A stretch of 6,890 nt of DNA, from NCBI GenBank assembly GCA_024711185.1, contig JANJTI010000115.1, positions 1 through 6,890 of the forward strand. Direction: 5' to 3'. The notes below the pieces were generated by a model, which saw only the letters and a list, made by a program, of their open reading frames with translations, had not been told where the DNA came from and ran no database searches. A program made the translations under genes and the position numbers. How positions within the stretch are numbered: position 1 is the stretch's first letter; every line of letters begins with the position of its first letter. The stretch is from Brevundimonas sp. GTDB taxonomy: Bacteria; Pseudomonadota; Alphaproteobacteria; Caulobacterales; Caulobacteraceae. This document shows, piece by piece, positions 1 to 6,890 of this stretch.

Positions 1-2801
<2,801 letters not shown>

Positions 2802-2827
2802 GGCCTGTCGGCCCGCGTCGGGCGGGA

Positions 2828-2841
2828 GGTCCCGCGGGACC
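2828..2841. repeat. 14-nt perfect palindrome downstream of mdh
   Basis: GGTCCCGCGGGACC is self-complementary and lies between the mdh stop and the terminator. Flanking GTCGG (2807-2811) and CCGAC (2840-2844) can also pair, giving a longer imperfect alternative stem. It may stabilise the mdh 3' end or act as a backup hairpin; no T-run follows. Confidence 0.4.
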
Positions 2842-2864
2842 GACGACCGCGGACAGAAACAGGA

Positions 2865-2892
2865 GGGCCGCGGAGCGATCCGCGGCCCTTTT
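2865..2892 (+). terminator. Rho-independent terminator of mdh
   Basis: GGGCCGCGGA (2865-2874), loop GCGA (2875-2878), TCCGCGGCCC (2879-2888), then TTTT (2889-2892). The stem is 10 bp and perfect, and the loop fits the stable GNRA tetraloop class. The T-tract touches the stop codon of the convergent YbjN-like gene (TAG, 2895-2893). Read from the other strand there is no T-run after the stem, so as a classical terminator it works mainly for mdh. Confidence 0.88.
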
Positions 2893-3387
2893 CTATTGCG
2901 CGGGAGCCGCCGGCAGGTAGCCGACGTGCCGCGCGAACTCCGGCAGCATGGTCACCCAGACCGCAGTCGGATCGGTCAACTGGTCGACCCCGCCGGGCTG
3001 CAGCAGCAGGTCGTACTGCACCGCCGCCGTCGCCGGTTCGCCGGCCGCGCCCGGCGAATGGAAGGCCTTCAGGAAACGGCGCTCGCGGTTCCAGTCGTTG
3101 ACCATGCCCGGCGTGATCGATCCATTGGCGAAGCTGGCCGAGTACTGCAGGTCGGCGCAGACGTCGTTGCGGCAGCCGTAGAAGAACACCAGCCAGGTCA
3201 GGTCGCCGTCGCGCACGGTCAGCCAGACCTCGTCGCCCTGGCGCTGCACAGGCTCCACCACCCCGCCCTTGGAGGCGATCCACGCCCCCACCTCGGCGAT
3301 GGCCAGCCCCGGCTCGGAGGCGGTCTGGGCCGCGGCGGGGACGGCGAGGCTCATGGCGGCGGCGACGGCGGCGAGGCTGCGGATCAT
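2893..3387 (-). CDS. Exported YbjN-domain protein
   Basis: A 164-residue protein with an N-terminal signal peptide (M-I-R, hydrophobic run to about residue 18, probable cleavage after VPAAA at 20), so it is probably periplasmic. The mature part matches the small secreted YbjN-domain proteins of Caulobacterales: FFYGCRNDVCADLQYSASF (68-86), where C72 and C77 could form a disulphide; then VNDWNRERRFLKAF (97-109) in the position of the family's I-x-x-WN-x-x-x-RF block; then VQYDLLLQPGGVD (123-135). The biochemical role of this family is unknown; YbjN of E. coli has been linked to stress and motility phenotypes. I chose ATG 3387-3385 because GGGAGA (3398-3393) lies 5 nt upstream and the signal peptide then starts properly; an in-frame ATG 27 nt earlier (3414) would add nine residues and is less likely. 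It lies 54 nt downstream of zapE on the same strand, so the two are probably co-transcribed. Confidence 0.82.
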   Translation of the reverse strand: MIRSLAAVAAAMSLAVPAAAQTASEPGLAIAEVGAWIASKGGVVEPVQRQGDEVWLTVRDGDLTWLVFFYGCRNDVCADLQYSASFANGSITPGMVNDWNRERRFLKAFHSPGAAGEPATAAVQYDLLLQPGGVDQLTDPTAVWVTMLPEFARHVGYLPAAPAQ

Positions 3388-3441
3388 GCGTATCTCCCTG
3401 GGAGGCCCAGCCAAGCCCGCCCGCGCGGCGAAAGCAAGGCG

Positions 3442-4533
3442 TCAGTCCCGCTCGCGCGCCAGCCAGTCGGCCCCGGCCATCTCGTTCAGCCGCGACACCG
3501 TGCGCTCGAACTCGAAGGCGCCGACCCCCTCGCGGTACAGGTCCTCCGGCCGCGCTTCGGCGAGCGCCACCAGCCGGGTTCCCGCCTCGTACAGGGCGTC
3601 GACCAGCGTCACGAACCGCCGCGCCTCGTGGTGGTTGTCCGGCCCCAGCGCCGGCACGTTCTCGAGGAACAGGGTGTGGAACCGGTCGGCGACGGCGAGA
3701 TAGTCCTGCGCCCCCAGCGGCCGGGCGCACAGCTCGGCGAAGGTGGCCCGCGCCAGGCCGCCGTCGGTCCGCTCCAGCGTCACCTCCCGGCCCTGCACGT
3801 GCATCGTCGTCGGCGCCTCGTCCTGCTCCCCCTTGAGCGCCGCCCACAGCGCCTCGAACCCGGCCCGCTCGCCCGGCAGGTGCCAGACCCGAGCCCCCAT
3901 GATCCGGTCCAGCCGCCAGTCGCGGGCGCCGCCCACCTCGACCACCTCGCAGCGCTCGCGGATCAGGTCGATGAAGGGCAGGAAGAGCTGGCGGTTGATG
4001 CCGTTCAGATACAGCTGATCGGGCGCCCGGTTGGAGGTCACCACCAGCACCACCTTCTTTTCGAACAGCGCCTCGAACAGGCGGCCGAGGATCATGGCGT
4101 CGCCGATGTCGACGACCTGCAGCTCGTCGAAGCACAGCAGCCGCGACTCCGAGGCGATCAGCTCGGCGGTCGGCCGGATCGGGTCGTCGCCTTTCGACTG
4201 CCCGAACACGCGCCTGCGCTCCGCCGCGTCGCCCTCGCGCCACGGGCGGATCAGCCCGTGCACGCGCGCCATGAACACGTGGAAGTGCGCCCGTGTCTTC
4301 CGCGGCTCCGGGGCGCAGGCGCAGAACAGGTCCATCAGCAGCGACTTGCCCCGCCCCGGCGGCCCCCACAGGTACAGGCCGCGCACCTCCGGAACCCGGC
4401 CGAACAGCCCGCGCTTCGCCAGGTCCCGCTCGACCCGCGCCAGGGCGTCGACCACCGGCCGCTGCGACGGATCGGGCGTCAGCCGGCCGTCGGCCAGCCG
4501 CTCTTCATAAGCGGTGCGTATGCGGGAGGGCAT
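3442..4533 (-). CDS. zapE: Cell division protein ZapE (AFG1-like ATPase)
   Basis: A P-loop ATPase of the AFG1/LACE1/ZapE family, 363 residues (E. coli ZapE is about 375). ZapE acts at the division septum, modulating FtsZ assembly in E. coli; the mitochondrial relatives help degrade misassembled inner-membrane proteins. Seen: an N-terminal helix RTAYEERLADG (6-16) typical of the family; Walker A GPPGRGKS (57-64) after GLYLWG; HFHVFMARVH (83-92), the family's F-H-x-F-M block; Walker B LLCFDELQV (132-140); TSNRAPDQLY (166-175), the family sensor motif; then GINRQLFLPFIDLI (178-191). The start is the ATG at 4533-4531. It has only a weak GAG ribosome binding site, and a candidate -10 lies so close that the mRNA could be leaderless. 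It is divergent from asd and probably leads into the YbjN-like gene. All key ATPase residues are present. Confidence 0.93.
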   Translation of the reverse strand: MPSRIRTAYEERLADGRLTPDPSQRPVVDALARVERDLAKRGLFGRVPEVRGLYLWGPPGRGKSLLMDLFCACAPEPRKTRAHFHVFMARVHGLIRPWREGDAAERRRVFGQSKGDDPIRPTAELIASESRLLCFDELQVVDIGDAMILGRLFEALFEKKVVLVVTSNRAPDQLYLNGINRQLFLPFIDLIRERCEVVEVGGARDWRLDRIMGARVWHLPGERAGFEALWAALKGEQDEAPTTMHVQGREVTLERTDGGLARATFAELCARPLGAQDYLAVADRFHTLFLENVPALGPDNHHEARRFVTLVDALYEAGTRLVALAEARPEDLYREGVGAFEFERTVSRLNEMAGADWLARERD

Positions 4534-4541
4534 CGTTCTCG

Positions 4542-4569
4542 GGCTTAGCGATCCCCGCCCGTCCTGAAA
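4542..4569 (-). promoter_or_regulatory. Candidate zapE promoter, close to the start codon
   Basis: On the minus strand TTTCAGG (4569-4563) and GCTAAGCC (4549-4542) are 13 nt apart. The -10 matches GCTANAWC at six of eight positions; the -35 is poor. Only 8 nt separate the -10 from the zapE ATG, so transcription would begin at or within a few bases of the start codon. Inference from pattern matching only. Confidence 0.3.
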
Positions 4570-4574
4570 AGCGA

Positions 4575-4602
4575 TTGCTTCGCGCCCGCGAAGGCCTACA
4601 TG
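4575..4602 (+). promoter_or_regulatory. Candidate asd promoter
   Basis: TTGCTTC (4575-4581), 13 nt, CCTACATG (4595-4602) fit the Caulobacter-type housekeeping promoter with one mismatch in the -35 and two in the -10. Transcription would start near 4609, leaving a GC-rich leader of about 80 nt before asd. The leader contains GGCTC-cgc-GAGCC (4646-4658) and an outer CGCTC/GAGCG pair (4632-4636, 4659-4663), a modest possible hairpin. No T-run or recognisable riboswitch is seen. Confidence 0.4.
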
Positions 4603-4689
4603 CACAGGCCGTCGATCCACTGCATTTTTCGCGCTCAAGCAGCGAGGCTCCGCGAGCCGAGCGGCAGCGCGTCCGAAGGACTGCCAAAG

Positions 4690-5736
4690 ATGAGCTATGT
4701 CGTCGCCGTCGTGGGCGCCACCGGCAATGTCGGCCAGGAGATGCTCAACATCCTGGACGAACTGCAATTCCCGGTTTCGAAGCTTCACGCCCTGGCCTCG
4801 CGCAAGTCCAAGGGCGTCGAGGTGGCCTTCGGCGACCGTTCGGTGAAGTGCGAGGATCTCGAGACCTTCGACTTCTCGACCGTCGACATCGTGCTGATGT
4901 CCGCCGGCGGCGCGGTTTCGAGGGAATGGTCCGAGAAGATCGGCAAGGCCGGGGCCATGGTCATCGACAACTCCTCGGCCTTCCGCATGGACCCGGACGT
5001 GCCGCTGATCGTCCCCGAGGTGAACCCGGACGACATCCGGCTGGCGACGAAGAAGAACATCGTCGCCAACCCCAACTGCTCGACCGCCCAGCTCGTCGTG
5101 GCGCTGAAGCCGCTGCACGACGCGGCGAAGATCACCCGGGCCGTGGTCTCGACCTACCAGTCGGTCTCGGGCGCCGGGAAGGAGGGCATGGACGAGTTGT
5201 GGAACCAGACCAAGGCCATCTACGGCCTCGGCGACGCCAGCCCGAAATTCTTCCCCAAGCAGATCGCCTTCAACGTCATCCCCTTCATCGGCGCGTTCCG
5301 CGACGACGGCTACACCGATGAAGAGGCCAAGATGTGGGACGAGACCCACAAGATGCTCGACCCCGACATCCGCCTGACCGTGACCTGCGTCCGCGTTCCG
5401 GTCTTCGTCGGCCATTCGGAGTCCGTCACCGTCGAGTTCGACCGCCCGATCACCCCCGACGAGGCCCGCGCCATCCTGCGCGAGGCCCCCGGCGTGATGG
5501 TCGTCGACAAGCAGGAGGCCGACGGCTACGTCACGCCCGTCGACGCCGCCGGCGAGTTCGCCGTCCACGTCTCGCGCATCCGCCAGGACCCGACCGTGCC
5601 GAACGGCCTCAGCTTCTGGGTCGTCTCCGACAACCTGCGCAAGGGCGCCGCCCTCAACGCCGTGCAGATCGCCCAGCTGCTCGACGAGTCGGGGACCATC
5701 CAGCCGAAGAGCGGCTACCGCTCGATCACCGTCTGA
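4690..5736 (+). CDS. asd: Aspartate-semialdehyde dehydrogenase
   Basis: Reduces L-aspartyl-4-phosphate to L-aspartate-4-semialdehyde with NADPH. This is the branch point to lysine and diaminopimelate (hence cell wall), threonine and methionine. The 348-residue product has the NADP loop GATGNVG (9-15), SSAFRM (95-100) with phosphate-binding R99, the catalytic cysteine C130 in NPNCST (127-132), the YQSVSGAG block (156-163) with Q157, K214 in EEAKMWDET, and R235 with the catalytic base H242 in RVPVFVGHSE. Length and residues are complete for the family. I chose ATG 4690 because GAAGGA (4675-4680) precedes it by 9 nt and the Rossmann strand begins at once; an in-frame ATG at 4600 would overlap the candidate promoter and add 30 unrelated residues. 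It is divergent from zapE and followed 41 nt later by rarD on the same strand. Confidence 0.97.
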   Translation: MSYVVAVVGATGNVGQEMLNILDELQFPVSKLHALASRKSKGVEVAFGDRSVKCEDLETFDFSTVDIVLMSAGGAVSREWSEKIGKAGAMVIDNSSAFRMDPDVPLIVPEVNPDDIRLATKKNIVANPNCSTAQLVVALKPLHDAAKITRAVVSTYQSVSGAGKEGMDELWNQTKAIYGLGDASPKFFPKQIAFNVIPFIGAFRDDGYTDEEAKMWDETHKMLDPDIRLTVTCVRVPVFVGHSESVTVEFDRPITPDEARAILREAPGVMVVDKQEADGYVTPVDAAGEFAVHVSRIRQDPTVPNGLSFWVVSDNLRKGAALNAVQIAQLLDESGTIQPKSGYRSITV

Positions 5737-5777
5737 TCTTCCTCCATCCCGCCGGCTCCCCCCGGCCGGAGTCCATC

Positions 5778-6707
5778 ATGGCCACCCCCTCGAGCTCCGA
5801 CGCGAGCCGCGCCGTCCTCCTCTCCGCCTTCGCCTGCTACACGCTTTGGGGCCTCATGCCCCTGCTGTTCATGGGCCAGGCGCAGGTCGGTTTCGACTCG
5901 CTCGAGATTCTCGCCCACCGCTGCGTCTGGGCCGTGGCGGTCGCGGCCCTGCTGGTCTGGCTGGCGAAGCAGGGCGGCCAGGTCGCGGCTGTGTTCCGCA
6001 ACCCGCGCACCCTCGCGTGGCTGGCCTTCTCCACGGCCCTCATCGGCCTGAACTGGGGCATATACGTCTGGGCCACCACCCACGGGGCCACCCTCGAGGC
6101 CAGCCTCGGCTACTACATCAACCCGCTGCTCAACATGGTCGTCGGCCTGTGGTTGTTCCGTGAACGGATCGATCGCTGGGGCTGGGTGGCCATTGGCCTC
6201 GCCGCCGTCGGCGTCGCCTTCCAGACGGCGGCGCTGGGCCGGCCGCCGTGGATTTCCATCGTCCTGGCCCTGTCTTTCGCCACCTACGGCGTAATCCGCA
6301 AGCGCGTCCCCGTCGACGCCCAGGCCGGCCTGTTCGTCGAATGCCTGCTGCTGGCCCCGCTCGGCCTCGCCTGGGTGATCTGGTTGCAGGCGTCCGGCGC
6401 CGGGGCCGCCTTCGACAGCCCGACCAACACCCTCTGGGCGCTGGCCAACGGTCCCGCCACCGTGCTGCCGCTGGCCCTGTTCGCCTGGTCGGCCCGGCGC
6501 CTGCCGCTGTCGACCATCGGCTTCATCCAGTTCCTCGCCCCGACGCTTCAGTTCGCCGTCGGCGTCTGGGCGGGCGAGGCCCTGACGCCCCTGCGCGTGA
6601 TCAGCTTCGCCTTCATCTGGGGCGGAGCCGGCGTGTTCGCAGCCGCGGCCTTCTTCCGCCACCGCGCCGCGCGCGAGGCCCTGAAGCGGTGCGCGGAGCC
6701 GGTGTGA
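5778..6707 (+). CDS. rarD: EamA-family transporter RarD
   Basis: A 309-residue inner-membrane protein of the drug/metabolite transporter superfamily with about ten predicted membrane spans (roughly 12-32, 47-63, 77-97, 103-126, 135-152, 158-174, 182-203, 216-236, 244-264, 273-293). RarD features seen: GxxPLLFMGQ near residue 26; LNWGIYVWATTHGATLEASL (91-110) followed by GYYINPLLNM (111-120), the most typical stretch of the subfamily; RER at 128-130; and LPLSTIGFIQFLAPTLQFAV (242-261) in the second EamA repeat. The first protein of this name was linked to chloramphenicol sensitivity; the true substrate is unknown, and related EamA proteins export amino acids and other metabolites. GGAG (5768-5771) lies 6 nt before the ATG. 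The 41-nt gap from asd, with no terminator, suggests one transcript. A link to aspartate-family amino acids is only a guess from position. Confidence 0.9.
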   Translation: MATPSSSDASRAVLLSAFACYTLWGLMPLLFMGQAQVGFDSLEILAHRCVWAVAVAALLVWLAKQGGQVAAVFRNPRTLAWLAFSTALIGLNWGIYVWATTHGATLEASLGYYINPLLNMVVGLWLFRERIDRWGWVAIGLAAVGVAFQTAALGRPPWISIVLALSFATYGVIRKRVPVDAQAGLFVECLLLAPLGLAWVIWLQASGAGAAFDSPTNTLWALANGPATVLPLALFAWSARRLPLSTIGFIQFLAPTLQFAVGVWAGEALTPLRVISFAFIWGGAGVFAAAAFFRHRAAREALKRCAEPV

Positions 6708-6710
6708 AGC

Positions 6711-6738
6711 GGTGATTGGTGGTTGGTGATTGGTGGCT
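6711..6738 (+). repeat. Four tandem 7-bp units (GGTGRYT), left arm
   Basis: Four adjacent heptamers: GGTGATT, GGTGGTT, GGTGATT, GGTGGCT (6711, 6718, 6725, 6732). The array starts 3 nt after the rarD stop. It is matched by an inverted block at 6782-6809, so the region can fold into a long hairpin in RNA. Confidence 0.85.
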
Positions 6739-6767
6739 GATGCCGCGGCCGGCGCCCGATAACCCCT

Positions 6768-6781
6768 GCCGGTGAACCGGC
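6768..6781. repeat. Small hairpin between the heptamer arms
   Basis: GCCGG (6768-6772), TGAA, CCGGC (6777-6781). It directly abuts the right arm and would form an inner stem within the loop of the larger inverted repeat. Confidence 0.5.
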
Positions 6782-6809
6782 AATCACCAGTCACCAATCA
6801 CCAGCCACC
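6782..6809 (-). repeat. Four tandem 7-bp units, inverted right arm
   Basis: Read on the minus strand from 6809: GGTGGCT, GGTGATT, GGTGACT, GGTGATT. It ends 2 nt before the stop of the convergent right-edge gene. Pairing unit by unit with the left arm in a plus-strand RNA gives 26 of 28 pairs (four of them G-U). Shifting one unit gives 21 of 21 pairs with two G-U. This block and its partner may serve as the convergent terminator for both genes, though no T-run follows. Confidence 0.85.
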
Positions 6810-6811
6810 CT

Positions 6812-6890
6812 TCACAACGCCCCGTACAAGGCCTCGATCAGCCGCACCGCCCGCGGGTCCCCCACCAGATGCCGCGACTGACGCGTCATC
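6812..6890 (-). CDS. C-terminal end of an unidentified protein (cut by right edge)
   Basis: An open frame enters from the right edge and stops at TGA 6814-6812. The last 25 residues end in HLVGDPRAVRLIEALYGAL. Twenty-two of the 24 codons between the edge ATG and the stop end in G or C, which fits a real coding frame in this genome. The ATG at 6889-6887 is probably internal, not the start, because a 25-residue protein with no visible upstream signal is unlikely. Too little is present to name a family. It is convergent with rarD, and its stop lies 2 nt from the heptamer repeat. Confidence 0.6.
   Translation of the reverse strand, partial: MTRQSRHLVGDPRAVRLIEALYGAL

Noticed and set aside
3388..3414. 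Upstream ATG for the YbjN-like gene
   Set aside because: It would place nine polar and proline residues before the signal peptide and discard the good GGGAGA site next to ATG 3387.
4600..4689. Upstream in-frame start for asd adding 30 residues
   Set aside because: It would overlap the candidate -10, lacks a ribosome binding site, and displaces the Rossmann strand that should begin the protein. ATG 4690 has GAAGGA at good spacing.
3442..5568. Extension of zapE upstream into a 708-residue frame overlapping asd
   Set aside because: The added residues lie antisense to asd and resemble no ZapE N-terminus. The ATG at 4533 gives the normal family length.
5769..5773. GAGTC (a GANTC, the CcrM methylation target in Caulobacterales) overlapping the rarD ribosome binding site
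   Set aside because: Several GANTC sites occur throughout the window, within genes as well as between them, so this one is not distinctive.

Overview
The window is very GC-rich (roughly 70 %, with strong G/C bias at third codon positions) and reads as chromosomal housekeeping DNA of an alphaproteobacterium. The protein styles (malate dehydrogenase starting [16 protein letters not shown], a secreted YbjN-like protein, an AFG1/ZapE ATPase, EcsC) and promoter-like sites resembling the Caulobacter housekeeping pattern (TTGNCNS, 10-14 nt, GCTANAWC) suggest Caulobacteraceae (Caulobacter, Brevundimonas or Phenylobacterium type). That placement is inference from recall, not a search result.

Layout, left to right. 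(1) 1-835, minus: the N-terminal 278 codons of the catalase-peroxidase katG, cut by the left edge. (2) 929-1723, minus: an EcsC-family protein, upstream of katG on the same strand. An AT-rich 93-nt gap between them probably carries the katG promoter. (3) 1724-1838: a divergent control region holding three dyads: a 15-nt palindrome, a 12-nt CTAG palindrome that overlaps a candidate -10, and a leader hairpin. (4) 1839-2801, plus: mdh, ending in a strong intrinsic terminator with a GNRA-type loop. (5) 2893-3387, minus: a small exported YbjN-domain protein, downstream of (6) 3442-4533, minus: zapE. (7) 4534-4689: a divergent zapE/asd control region. (8) 4690-5736, plus: asd. (9) 5778-6707, plus: rarD, 41 nt after asd and probably co-transcribed. 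(10) 6708-6811: a convergent gap filled almost entirely by two opposed blocks of a 7-bp repeat. (11) 6812-6890, minus: the last 26 codons of a gene entering from the right.

The genes cover unrelated core functions: peroxide defence (katG), the TCA cycle (mdh), division or membrane-protein quality control (zapE), the aspartate amino-acid pathway (asd) and transport (rarD). Gene orientation suggests four or five independent transcription units: ecsC(-katG), mdh, zapE-ybjN, asd-rarD, and the right-edge gene. No stretch longer than about 160 nt lacks a gene. I see no mobile element, CRISPR array, tRNA, rRNA or new multi-gene system. The least explained parts are the control-region dyads and the heptamer inverted repeat at 6711-6809.
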